Below, piece after piece: positions 24,300 through 35,156 of a stretch of DNA of 64,000 nt (its first letter is position 1; each line of letters starts with the position of its first letter). The position numbers and the translations under genes were made by a program. Source of the DNA: Nemertoderma westbladi (Eukaryota > Xenacoelomorpha > Nemertodermatida > Nemertodermatidae); contig JAUCBJ010002425.1 in NCBI GenBank assembly GCA_032718475.1, positions 20,604 through 84,603 of the forward strand. Direction: 5' to 3'. Below the pieces are notes generated by a model. It was not told the origin of the DNA and did not search any database. It saw only the letters and a list, made by a program, of their open reading frames with translations.

Positions 24300-24485
24300 G
24301 TTCCAGTTTTAATTCCAATGTTTCAGGTGTGGGGCGAGCCACGTAGTTGGCGAAGAATCTGCTTAATATATTAGGTGGATGGGTAAAATAGTAATTGTAA
24401 ATAACTAGCCCAAACAACGAACGCCCAACCTCTTAAACCCAAACAATTCAATTCAATTCAATTGTGAATGAATGGGAGATAATAT
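24300..24485 (+). repeat. Left outer arm of a 5.4-kb nested foldback structure
   Basis: Contains CAGGTGTGGGGCGAGCCACG, GTTGGCGAAGAATCTG, and GGTGGATGGGTAAA, ending near GTGAATGAATGGGAGAT. The inverse of this series runs 29565-29800. A G run (24538-24558) follows. Confidence 0.8.
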
Positions 24486-24740
24486 ATAATTAATATTAAT
24501 ATAATAATTAATAATATATCATATAATTTTCTACAACGGGGGGGGGGGGGGGGGGGGGTGTGGTCCGGGGGCCCAGATGGTATCGTCGCGTTACGGCTAA
24601 TGTCGCGTTACGGGTAATCTATTTTCTTGGTTTTACATAGGGAATCATTATCAATATTATTCTACGGTGTTTACGTAGGCTACAGATGAGGTCCGAAAAA
24701 TGTTATGTAATAATGTTTTACAGCATATACTCATGATTAA

Positions 24741-25705
24741 TATATATTTCAAATTGTGTAATTATACTTTTAATTTATTAATAATAATTCGTTTTTAAAA
24801 AAAAGACAGAAGGGTTTTAAAATTATTTACAATTATTGTTGACCCTGACCCACCCCCAAATAATGGCAATACGCAAAGGTTTTGCCTAATATATGGCTAT
24901 CCCCACATTGGAACGCATTGGAACTAAGTTCGCTTCATTGGAACTAAGTTCGCTTCATTGGAACTAAGTTCGTATCCATTGGAACTAAATTAGCTTGCAT
25001 TGGAGCTAAATTCGTATCCATTGTCGAACTAAATTCGCTTGCATTGGAACTAAACTCGCATGCATTTGAACTAAGTTTGTTTTGATATTCTGGAATTGGA
25101 ACTAAGTTCGCCTCGATTGGAACTAAGTTCGCTTTATAAAATTTATTTTGGAACTAAATTCGTTTCAATTGGAACTAAGTTCGCTTTGAAATGTGCGATT
25201 GGAACTAAGTTTGTGCTACGAGTTCGTACTAAGTTCGTACGGTAGCACGAACTTAGTTCCAATCGCACATTTCCAAGGCGAACTTGGTCCCAATGGAAAC
25301 GAATTGAGTTCCAAAATAAATTCTATAAAGCAAACTTGGTTCCAATCGAGGCGAACTTAGTTCCAATCCCAGAATATCAAAACGAATTTAGTTCCAATGG
25401 ATGCGAATTTAGTTCCACTGGAAGCGAATTTAGTTCAAATGTATGCGAATTGAAATCCAATGGATGCGAACTTAGTTTCAATGGATACAAACTTAGTTCC
25501 AAAGCAAGCGAATTTAGTTCCAATGTTTCAATCGTGGGGTTAGCCACGTAGTAGGCGAAACCTCTGCGTATTGCCATTATTTGGGGGTGGGTCAGGGTCA
25601 ACAATAATTGTAAATAATTATTATAAAACCCTTCTGACATTTTTTAAAAACGAATTATTATTAGTGAATTAAAAGTATAATTACACATTTTGAAATATAT
25701 CAATT
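24741..25705. repeat. Foldback palindrome with ~460-bp arms made of short tandem repeats
   Basis: The left arm (24741-25225) reads inward through TTGACCCTGACCCACCCCC to a tandem of ~19-bp units around ATTGGAACTAAGTTCGC. The right arm (25245-25705) is its inverse, with units of GCGAACTTAGTTCCAAT and then GGGGGTGGGTCAGGGTCAA. The turn is near 25235. Arms that are themselves tandem repeats are typical of Foldback-type transposons. Confidence 0.85.
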
Positions 25706-25856
25706 ACACCAATTACAATAGTACTTATTTGGGTTAGGTGGATGGGCGTTGTTTGGGTTAGATTCGTTAGAAGGTTAGGTGTAGTTTGTGTTAAGAGCTT
25801 CGGCGTTGTTTTTTTTACTATGAATATCATTTTAAATGATTAAACATAATTGAATT

Positions 25857-26040
25857 TAGCAGCTTGGTCTAGTGGTGACATTCATGGGTTCCCAATTAGG
25901 AAGCCCTGGTTCGAACCCTAGATGGGGCAGCACTGTTTGGGCGCAGTGCTTTAAATGCTGCAGCCTAGCCCAACCCTGGCTTTCATCATGGGAACCATAA
26001 ATGGGAACCAAGGCAACTTGGGAAACAGAGTGGAAGGGTT
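25857..26040 (+). mobile_element. tRNA-derived SINE at the head of the 63-bp array
   Basis: Box A-like TGGTCTAGTGG and box B GGTTCGAACCC at about 25864-25920 form a tRNA-like head. The body continues through CCATAAATGGGAACCAAGG straight into the first array unit (GGGAAACAGAGTGGAAGGG). This suggests the array was amplified from the SINE's 3' part. Confidence 0.7.
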
Positions 26041-29000
26041 TACTGTGGAAGATCACCCATGGTGGTGAACAGGCATTCCTTTAGGAAACAGAGTGGAAGG
26101 GTTTACTGTGGAAGATCACCCATTGTGGTGAACAGGCATTCCTTTAGGAAACAGAGTGGAAGGGTTTACTGTGGAAGATCACCCATGGTGGTGAACAGGC
26201 ATTCCTCTAGGAAACAGAGTGGAGGGTTTACTGTGGAAGATCACCCATGGTGGTGAACAGGCATTCCTTTAGGAAACAGAGTGGAAGGGTTTACTGTGGA
26301 AGATCACCCATGGTGGTGAACAAGCATTCCTTTAGGAAACAGAGTGGAAGGGTTTACTGTGGAAGATCACCTATGGTGGTGAACAGGCATTCCTTTAGGA
26401 AACAGAGTGGAAGGGTTTACTGTGGAAGATCACCCATGGTGGTGAACAGGCATTCCTTTAGGAATCAGAGTGGAAGGGTTTACTGTGGAAGATCACCCAT
26501 GGTGGTGAACAGGTATTCCTTTATTAAACAGAGTGGGAGGGTTTATACTGTGGAAGATCACCCATGGTGGTGAACAGGCATTCCTTTAGGAAACAGAGTG
26601 GAAGGGTTTACTGTGGAAGATCACTCATGGTGGTGAACAGGCATTCCTTTATTAAACAGAGTGGGAGGGTTTATACTGTGGAAGATCACCCATGGTGGTG
26701 AACAGGCATTCCTTTAGGAAACAGAGTGGAAGGGTTTACTGTGGAAGATCACCCATGGTGGTGAACAGGCATTCCTTTAGGAAACATAGTGGAAGGGTTT
26801 ACTGTGGAAGATCACCCATGGTGGTGAACATGCATTCCTCTAGGAAACATAGTGGAGGGTTTACTGTGGAAGATCACCCATGGTGGTGAACAGGCATTCC
26901 TTTAGGAAACAGAGTGGAAGGGCTTACTGTGGAAGATCACCCATGGTGGTGAACAGGCATTCCTCTACGAAACAGAGTGAAGGGTTTACTGTGGAAGATC
27001 ACCCATGGTGGTGAACAGGCATTCCTTTAGGGAACAGAGTGGAAGGGTTTACTGTGGAAGATCACCCATGGTGGTGAACAGGCATTCCTCCAGGAAACAG
27101 AGTGGAGGGTTTACTGTGGAAGATCACCCATGGTGGTGAACAGGCATTCCTTTAGGAAACAGAGTGGAAGGGTTTACTGTGGAAGATCACCCATGGTGGT
27201 GAACAGGCATTCCTTTAGGAAACAGAGTGGAAGGGTTTACTGTGGAAGATGACCCATGGTGGTGAACAGGTATTCCTTATTAAACAGAGTGGGAGGGTTT
27301 ATACTGTGGAAGATCACCCATGGTGGTGGACCGGCATTCCTTTATGAAACAGAGTGGAAGGGTTTACTGTGGAAGATCACCCATGGTGGTGAACAGGCAT
27401 TCATTTGGGAAACAGAGTGGAAGGGTTTACTGTGGAAGATCACCCATGGTGGTGAACAGGCATTCCTTTAGGAAACAGAGTGGAAGGGTTTACTGTGGAA
27501 GATCACCCATGGTGGTGAACAGGCATTCCTCTAGGAAACAGAGTGGAGGGTTTACTGTGGAAGATCACCCATGGTGGTGAACAGGCATTCCTTTAGGAAA
27601 CAGAGTGGAAGGGTTTACTGTGGAAGATCACCCATGGTGGTGAACAGGCATTCCTCCAGGAAACAGAGTGGAGGGTTTACTGTGGAAGATCACCCATGGT
27701 GGTGAACAGGCATTCCTTTAGGAAACAGAGTGGAAGGGTTTACTGTGGAAGATCACCCATGGTGGTGAACAGGCATTCCTTTAGGAAACAGAGTGGAAGG
27801 GTTTACTGTGGAAGATCACCCATGGTGGTGAACAGGCATTCCTTTAGGAAACAGAGTGGAAGGGTTTACTGTGGAAGATCACCCATGGTGGTGAACAGGT
27901 ATTCCTTTATTAAACAGAGTGGGAGGGTTTATACTGTGGAAGATCACCCATGGTGGTGGACCGGCATTCCTTTATGAAACAGAGTGGAAGGGTTTACTGT
28001 GGAAGATCACCCATGGTGGTGAACAGGCATTCATTTAGGAAACAGAGTGGAAGGGTTTACTGTGGAAGATCACCCATGGTGGTGAACAGGCATTCCTTTA
28101 GGAAACAGAGTGGAAGGGTTTACTGTGGAAGATCATCCATGGTGGTGAACAGGCATTCATTTAGGAAACAGAGTGGAAGGGTTTACTGTGGAAGATCACC
28201 CATGGTGGTGAACAGGCATTCCTTTAGGAAACAGAGTGGAAGGATTTACTGTGTAAGTTCACCCATGGTGGTGAACAGGCATTCCTATAGGAAACAGAGT
28301 GGAAGGGTTTACTGTGGAAGATCATCTATGGTGGTGAACAGGTATTCCTTTATTAAACAGAGTGGGAGGGTTTATACTGTGGAAGATCACCCATGGTGGT
28401 GGACCGGCATTCCTTTATGAAACAGAGTGGAAGGGTTTACTGTGGAAGATCACCCATGGTGGTGAACAGGCATTCATTTAGGAAACAGAGTGGAAGGGTT
28501 TGCTGTGGAAGATCACCCATGGTGGTGAACAGGCATTCCTTTAGGAAACAGAGTGGAAGGGTTTACTGTGGAAGATCACCCATGGTGGTGAACAGGCATT
28601 CATTTAGGAAACAGAGTGGAAGGGTTTACTGTGGAAGATCACCCATGGTGGTGAACAGGCATTCCTTTAGGAAACAGAGTGGAAGGGTTTACTGTGGAAG
28701 ATCATCCATGGTGGTGAACAGGCATTCATTTAGGAAACAGAGTGGAAGGGTTTACTGTGGAAGATCACCCATGGTGGTGAACAGGCATTCCTTTAGGAAA
28801 CAGAGTGGAAGGATTTACTGTGTAAGTTCACCCATGGTGGTGAACAGGCATTCCTTTAGGAAACAGTGTGGAAGGGTTTACTGTGGAAGATCACCCATGG
28901 TGGTGAACAGGTATTCCTTTATTAAACAGAGTGGGAGGGTTTATACTGTGGAAGATCACCCATGGTGGTGGACCGGCATTCCTTTATGAAACAGAGTGGA

Positions 29001-29555
29001 AGGGTTTACTGTGGAAGATCACCCATGGTGGTGAACAGGCATTCATTTAGGAAACAGAGTGGAAGGGTTTGCTGTGGAAGATCACCCATGGTGGTGAACA
29101 GGCATTCCTTTAGGAAACAGAGTGGAAGGGTTTACTGTGGAAGATCACCCATGGTGGTGAACAGGCATTCATTTAGGAAACAGAGTGGAAGGGTTTACTG
29201 TGGAAGATCACCCATGGTGGTGAACAGGCATTCCTTTAGGAAACAGAGTGGAAGGATTTACTGTGTAAGTTCACCCATGGTGGTGAACAGGCATTCCTTT
29301 AGGAAACAGAGTGGAAGGGTTTACTGTGGAAGATCACCCATGGTTGTGGAACGGCATTCCTTTAAGAAACAGAGTGGAAGGGTTTACTGCGGAAGATCAC
29401 CCATGGTGGTGAACAGGCATTCCTTTAGGAAACAGAGTGGAAGGGTTTATTGTGGAAGATCACCCATGGTTGTGAACAGGCATTCCTTTATGAAACAGAG
29501 TGGAAGGGTTTACTGCGGAAGATCACCCATGGTTGTGAACAGGCATTCATTGGCT
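26040..29555 (+). repeat. 63-bp minisatellite, about 56 copies, with higher-order structure
   Basis: The unit begins AAACAGAGTGGAAGGGTTTA and runs through TGGTGGTGAACAGGCATTCC. It is 63 bp, i.e. 21 codons, so one frame stays open for up to 198 codons and encodes repeats of QSGRVYCGRSPMVVNRHSF. Units with TTATTAAACAGAGTGGGAGG are longer by 2 bp and shift frame. These markers recur at about 27272, 27900, 28345 and 28915, showing blocks of 7-10 units copied as larger units; the last two blocks near 28393-28962 and 28962-29530 share the same variant order. No gene signals, so treated as noncoding. Confidence 0.95.
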
Positions 29556-29564
29556 TAATGAGCC

Positions 29565-29800
29565 TAAAATAATCTCCCATTCATTCACAATTGCATTCAA
29601 TTGAATTGTTTGGGTTTAAGAGGTTGGGCGTTGTTTGGGATAAGATTGTTTTTGTTAGGAGGTTAGGTGTTGTTTGGGTTAGTTATTTACAATTACTATT
29701 TACCCATCCACCTAATAGTGGCATTAAACAGATTCTTCGCCAACTACGTGGGTCGCCCCACACCTGCTACATTGGAACTATATTCGCTTCCATTGGAACT
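29565..29800 (-). repeat. Right outer arm of the foldback structure
   Basis: Reads as the inverse of 24300-24485, ending CGCCCCACACCTG followed by ATTGGAACTA units, the same short repeat found in the inner palindrome. Confidence 0.8.
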
Positions 29801-29917
29801 AAATACGCTTGCATCGGAACTAAGTTCGCATCCATTGGAACTAAGTTCGCATCCATTGCAACTAAATTCGCATGCATTGGAATTAAATTCGTTTTCGTTT
29901 TTGTCTAGTTATTGGAA

Positions 29918-30085
29918 CAAGGTGTACTAAATACTGTAACAGGTCATGCAGCGAGCGGATTGCTGAAATTAGCAGAGGCCGATCTTTCTCTATTTATGGC
30001 ACTTTTTTCATAATATTTCCTTAGAAACTTCTTATATGGTACTTTTGTTAGGTGGATATGATGACTATAGGGTTCATAGAAATGC
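29918..30085 (+). mobile_element. Solo end of the CAAGGTGTACTAAAT element family
   Basis: Starts CAAGGTGTACTAAATACTG and continues through GCAGCGAGCGGATTGCTGAA and TTTTGTTAGGTGGATATGAT. The same ~150 bp forms both ends of the element at 41959-45381. No partner end was seen here. Confidence 0.75.
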
Positions 30086-30990
30086 AGGGTTTTTTTTGAA
30101 AATTTGTTGATGGCGCTGTCGGCGCCATCGATCAAACTTTCTAAGGCACCATAGACAATACTACCACTACTAGGACTAACGTCATACAAAGGTATTCCAG
30201 TATTCCAATATCAAAAACAATACTGCAATATACTGATATAGGACATTTCAAAGTTAATAGGCTTACCTGCCTGCCAGCCTACTGGCAGACTGGCCTAGCT
30301 GCCTAGGCTACTGTAATATGCAGTGCACTATACTGCTATACACTATACCAGTATACCTGTCAGCCTGTCTGCCTGTCAGAGCTGTACAGCTGTAGGTATA
30401 CTATACAGCTACAGACTGACAGAGCTAGTACCGTACTGCAGTACTGGACTGGTACTGTCAGACTGTAACTGTAGTAATGGCAAATGGATATACTGATATA
30501 ACTAACTAGGCGTAGGCCTACACAACTATAGTTCAGTAGTTCAGTAGGCCTAGTTCAGTAGTTAGATAGTACAGTAGTCAGGTAGTACATCTGTATAGCT
30601 GTATATTAGGCCTACCCGCTACCCCTACAGCCCTACATACAGTACAGCAGTAAAAACATGTAACCAATCTCTGAATCTGGCTGTCTCGGCACCAACACAG
30701 TTTATTTGTACCGTCAACTCACACATTCACACACAATTCAGCAATTGAATCATTCATTAGGCAGTTAGGCCTAATATTTGTTAAGCAGTCAAAAGACAAA
30801 ACATTAAATAAATTAATATGGCAGTATGCGGGCGAATGCGAATAGACTTGGCTGCTTGGTCTGTCAACTGTTGGAAGGTCTGAAGGTGGATACATGACCG
30901 AACGTAATCAGTTTCTGATCGAATGTAACATACGGTAGTTATTACGTATCGAACGTAACTGCAATTATGTTGTTGAACTGTTGGATCTTA

Positions 30991-32900
30991 CAGTCAGTGA
31001 GAAGTCAAAAATTGGACTTCAAGTCCAATTTTAGACTTCAAGTCCAATTTTAGACTTCAAGTCCAATTTTGGACTCCAAAGTCCAATATTGGACTTTAGT
31101 ACAACTCCAAGTGTACCCATGCTGCCATACTGTATATCGGTATTTCAGTATTTCAATCAAAACTGCATCCTGTATCAGTACCGGTACATATATATTACAT
31201 AATTACAATGCAACATCATTTTAATGATCAAATTAATTATTATAAGTATTATAAGCTGATAAGCAGGGATCGCAGATCGCACACGTACAGTCAGACATCA
31301 GTAGTTACTTTTTGCGGTAGTGGTATGGCTTTGCAGTAGCCTTATGCCTTACTAGGCAGCTAGGCCTACCTTAATGGTGTATACCGCGGTAGCGAGTTTT
31401 AGCTGTATAGTTCATTCATACCCATACCTGTGGTATTTTCGTATGGCAAAAATAAGACTACTGTAAACTGTAACCTAATATGTTATTGAGTTAATGTTTA
31501 TTGACTAATTGTTTTGATTAGGTTCACTGTTTGACTGACAGGCTGTGTCAAGTAGGCCTACAATGCACACATCTCCAACCAGACACTATATAACATTGGA
31601 GTTGGAGGTGTCTCATTAGTTCCCCCAAGCTTGACACTAGAACAAAGCCGCCTCCGCTTTGCAGGACATTGCTTTCGCCCTGAGGACCAGCCTGTGCACC
31701 TCATGGAGTAAATAAGCATGGTGGACAGCCCATGACTTTCTTGAGACGCATCTTTCTTACTGTCTCAAAGGACACTGGCCTTGAAGATGCGGATGATCTA
31801 GCAAATGTCATGGGTGATAAGGCTGTAAGAGTGTAAGGGAGTTGTGGAGGCGTTAATAGGGCCTATATACAGATATATATAATGCAGCTGCAATGCAGCA
31901 TGCCGATTGCTGGATTGTAGTTAGTAGTATGTGGTGATAGGGCTCCTTCAATTGGTAAAGTCAAAGTGGCCGTTTATTGTATAAGTTAGAAAAGCCTGCC
32001 TCTGTATCTGTAACCTGTTCCTTTCCCTCAATTGGTTTATGACGTGTGTTACTTCTGTACTTATTATGTCTGTATGTGGAAACCCCAACACGTTAATCAG
32101 TTAATCCCCTTTCATTATCCAGCCGTTTTAAAATACCCTTCCTGTTGTATGGAAAAATTAGAAGAGATGGTGGTAGCATCAACTTGTAGTATTTCTTTCT
32201 GATAGGGCTCCCATATCGTAGATTGTACTGTGTACTGTCAGACTGTAGTTAGCCTTAGCAGCAGCTGCAGTTGGCAAACCTGACATTGCTACCAGTTTCC
32301 ACCAAATATAATTTGTAATTAAATATTTCTTGGAGCATAATCTAATCTAGTCCTAAAGACTTTAAAGTCCTGGGTACATAATGCTGTAAGGTTAGACATA
32401 ACATGAATGTAAACTAAACAATATGCTAAAAGTAAAGTACAAAGTACCTAGAATGCTAGAATGTACCATTATATTCTAAGTACAGTACACTGAAGATACA
32501 TACAGAGCTGCAAAGGTAACTTTCCATAACTTAATAGCTGTCTGGCTGTCTATCATCTGTTATGATTCATGTATATTTAAGTTTGATTGTCAATGTCGCG
32601 TCCAAAATTGGACTTAAACAGTTAAAGTCCAATATTGGACTTTTGTAAAAATTCAAAGCCTTATAAAAAAAGTTCCCCCTGGTGAATTTCAGGTCCCCCT
32701 GTTCAAATTCAAAACTCTTATTTTTTGATATATTTTCGATTAAAAAAAAAAAATCCCGCCCGATCCAATTACCCAAGGCCCTGGAACAATTGGCTGATAT
32801 GAAGTCCAATATTGGACTCGCAGAAGTCCAATTTTGGACTTGAACTGGAGTCTAAGTCCAATTTTGGACTCAAGTCCAATTTTTGACTTCTCACCGACTG
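30991..32900. mobile_element. TIR element with subterminal AAGTCCAATTTT repeats and 5-bp TSD
   Basis: Ends are CAGTCAGTGAGAAGTCAAAA and the inverse of CAGTCGGTGAGAAGTC. Just inside each end, GACTTCAAGTCCAATTTT or close forms recur four to six times, like transposase-binding repeats. The flanks are TCTTA at 30986-30990 and 32901-32905, a 5-bp duplication. The 1.9-kb body has no recognised transposase; superfamily undecided. Confidence 0.7.
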
Positions 32901-33003
32901 TCTTACTGTCTTATACTGTTATAACTAGGCCTATGTTACATTGGATCTACAAATTACTAAGCTCGAATGCAGGAATGTAACATTGCCATTTACAGATTTA
33001 AAG

Positions 33004-33225
33004 GAGCAGGTTACAGACTGACAGAGGCGGATGCGTGGTGTTGGGGGAACCAAAACAATAAACGAAAGTTAGCACATGTTACAAGATTATGCAGGTTACT
33101 TTTATTTAAAGGCTGAAAGGAGCAGGTTACAGAGGCGTGTTGGTGGAACCAAAACAATAAACGAAATAACTTTCGTTTATTGTTTTGGTTCCAGAAATGT
33201 TACAAGATTATGCAGGTTACTTAAT
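33004..33225. repeat. Tandem and inverted copies of a dispersed repeat
   Basis: AGGAGCAGGTTACAGA and AACCAAAACAATAAACGAAA occur twice directly, then TTTCGTTTATTGTTTTGGTT follows inverted at about 33173-33192. Confidence 0.8.
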
Positions 33226-33490
33226 TGGGTATTGTGTCTTTGTTTTGTACTCACCAACACCAAACTGTTTCTTCCTGTAAATAAACGAAGCATCTCATCG
33301 GTTAACTCCTGAAATCAAAACACAACTGGAAATAAATGTATGTTACATTCGAGCTTAGTAATTCTGTAATTTGTAACATAGTAGGTCTATAGGATCAGGA
33401 TCCAATGTAACATAATTGAGGTTAGGTACCGTACGTTCGATTCGTAAAAACTATGTTACATTTGATCCTGATTACGTTCGGTCTGTCACC

Positions 33491-33729
33491 CTCGGAAGGT
33501 GGGGCGAATCGGTCAACTGACAAAGTCGATTGGCCCAAGTCCATATTCCCCTAAAATCTGCGGCGAAAATAATTGTGCCGAATAGGTCGAGGCAGCGAGG
33601 GGCGAATCACTCGCACCCGGCCTACGCGCTACGCCTACCTCTATCAGTTGTCATTGTCAGTCTGTCCACTGTCTGTCACGTCAGTCTGTTCGCTGTAGCT
33701 ACCTATTCATCAGTTCATATTACATCGTT
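33491..33729 (+). promoter_or_regulatory. Likely MED22 upstream/5'UTR region
   Basis: About 240 bp between the end of the repeat block and the MED22 start codon. It includes a degenerate GGTGGGGCGAATCGG motif. No TATA box is evident. Confidence 0.35.
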
Positions 33730-34170
33730 ATGCAGTCTCCTGGGTTCTCTGTTCCACGATCAGGATTAATGCAAAATCGAGAAGCTCAGCTCAAAACGTA
33801 TTCCCGAAGACTTAAAGACGACATTCGCTCAATTTTGGACAACTACAGTGAAATATTGAAACTAACTAAAGTACAAGAGGATAATCAGGTTAACCGAACA
33901 ACCCAACAGCAGGAAGAATTATACGAAACGCAGGTTCGTTCTTCTAACATCGTCCGCGCTTGTGAATCGCTCATAAAACTCATATCTGATCTCAAACAGT
34001 ATCTGATTCTTAACGACTTTACCTCGGTAAACGAAGCAATTGCCAACAGTAACCACAGACTTAGAACCACTCAAGCGGAGTACGACAGCAAACTGAGTCA
34101 GTTACGGGAGGAATTATCCATGGATTTGTACGAACTTGAGGAAGAGTGGTACAGTTCGCGGCATAAATGA
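33730..34170 (+). CDS. MED22: Mediator complex subunit 22
   Basis: MED22 (Surf5 in vertebrates) is a head-module subunit of Mediator, linking activators to RNA polymerase II in the nucleus. The 146-residue product contains the family's diagnostic stretches: RRLKDDIRSILDNYSEILKL (about 27-46), SSNIVRACESLIKLISDLKQ (about 71-90), YLILNDFTSVNEAI and SMDLYELEEEWYSS at the end. The predicted coiled-coil helices match the family, and the length matches the short vertebrate isoform core. The gene is intronless. Its TGA is only 16 nucleotides before the GTF3C1 ATG on the same strand, implying a shared transcript. Confidence 0.96.
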   Translation: MQSPGFSVPRSGLMQNREAQLKTYSRRLKDDIRSILDNYSEILKLTKVQEDNQVNRTTQQQEELYETQVRSSNIVRACESLIKLISDLKQYLILNDFTSVNEAIANSNHRLRTTQAEYDSKLSQLREELSMDLYELEEEWYSSRHK

Positions 34171-34186
34171 ATTGTTTGATAGGGGA
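34171..34186 (+). promoter_or_regulatory. 16-nt intercistronic spacer, possible trans-splice acceptor
   Basis: The spacer reads ATTGTTTGATAGGGGA. TTTGATAG followed by GGGA could act as a splice acceptor with the downstream ATG 4 nt further on. This would allow spliced-leader addition to the GTF3C1 message. Inference only. Confidence 0.35.
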
Positions 34187-35156
34187 ATGGAGACGATTAC
34201 TAGAATCGTTATAGACGAGATCGCATTGGAGGGGTTGGATGGGATAACCCTGGAGACTTTATGGAATCGGCTCGACGCTAGAGACGATAAATTACCTTGT
34301 GGGAAGGTTAACGAGAGAATTAAGGAACTAGTTTGGGAGATCGTGGTTCACCACAAAGACGTTGATTTCTACCAACTACCTGAACCACGGCAGACTCTCG
34401 TACCGCTCACTAGATTTGGAACGGGTGGAATGTTCGTTGAGACTTCCTCCAAACAATCCATCGAGATCTACCCGATATCTATCTCTAACGAGCTGGACGT
34501 CTGGGGTTCCTGCAGTTCTCTGGACACAAGAGTCGATGTATCAGAGGCGGTTCGCGTTGCTACGTTCCCCACTGTTCTCAAACAGTTTGGGAACTCTTTG
34601 GTTCTCGTCGCGACACAACAGCGAAGGTTCGTTGCTTTGCTAGGTGACAACGTAGAGTATCTTTCCCGCGCCGAGGAACTAACTCCTGTGAAGTACTGCG
34701 TTCTGGAATGGATCTCCCGTATGCGAACCAACGGGGAACTAAACCACACGGTCTACGCCAAACTCTTTCCAATGGACCCCAAATCGTTGTTCCACGTCTT
34801 AAAGAAGTTCGTCGAATGGAAACTCGTAGTAAAGAGTCGAGGTATGTCCTTCTCTATGGACGGGACTCGTTGTGGTCACATAGTTACCTTGGTAACTCGA
34901 ACTCGTTTCTACCGGCCATTCATCAGCAGGAGCGATATAATATCCGAGAAGATCTCCAACTTCCTGTTGACGCAACCCAATAAGTCGGGGCGACGAGTCG
35001 ATATATTCAAAGCGGTGGTGGATCGCGATACCTCCCAGAAGGAGATTAAGAACATGGTGGAGACGTTGAGTCGAACTAAGTACCTCATCCATGGGAAGTC
35101 CGCGATTCCACGCAAATCCAAACTGCCAAAGAAGAATAAAGATGTAGTAATCCAAG
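34187..35156 (+). CDS. GTF3C1: GTF3C1 exon 1 (N-terminus and B-block domain)
   Basis: Encodes residues 1-323 plus one base of the next codon. Ends at AAG|GTGGGT; reading through the donor hits TGA within three codons, so splicing is required. Confidence 0.93.

Larger units (their letters stand above)
30890..33490. mobile_element. Outer TIR element containing a second TIR element
   Basis: ACCGAACGTAATCAG near 30893 is mirrored by CTGATTACGTTCGGT at about 33467-33481, and GATCGAATGTAACATACGGT on the left has imperfect inverse counterparts on the right. Between the inner element and the right end, a GTTACATTGGATC stretch at 32935-32990 is inverted at 33339-33410. No transposase found. Confidence 0.55.

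Noticed and set aside
24895-25560. Plus and minus ORFs of 70-87 aa with ELNSHPLEL-like periodicity
   Set aside because: Explained by the ~19-bp tandem units in the foldback arms.
26247-29558. Plus-strand ORFs up to 198 aa encoding QSGRVYCGRSPMVV repeats
   Set aside because: They are a consequence of a 63-bp repeat unit being a multiple of three; frames break at longer marker units and there are no gene signals.
34136-34186. Earlier ATG for GTF3C1 overlapping the MED22 coding end
   Set aside because: The 17 extra residues are MED22 sequence in another frame; the family N-terminus starts at 34187.
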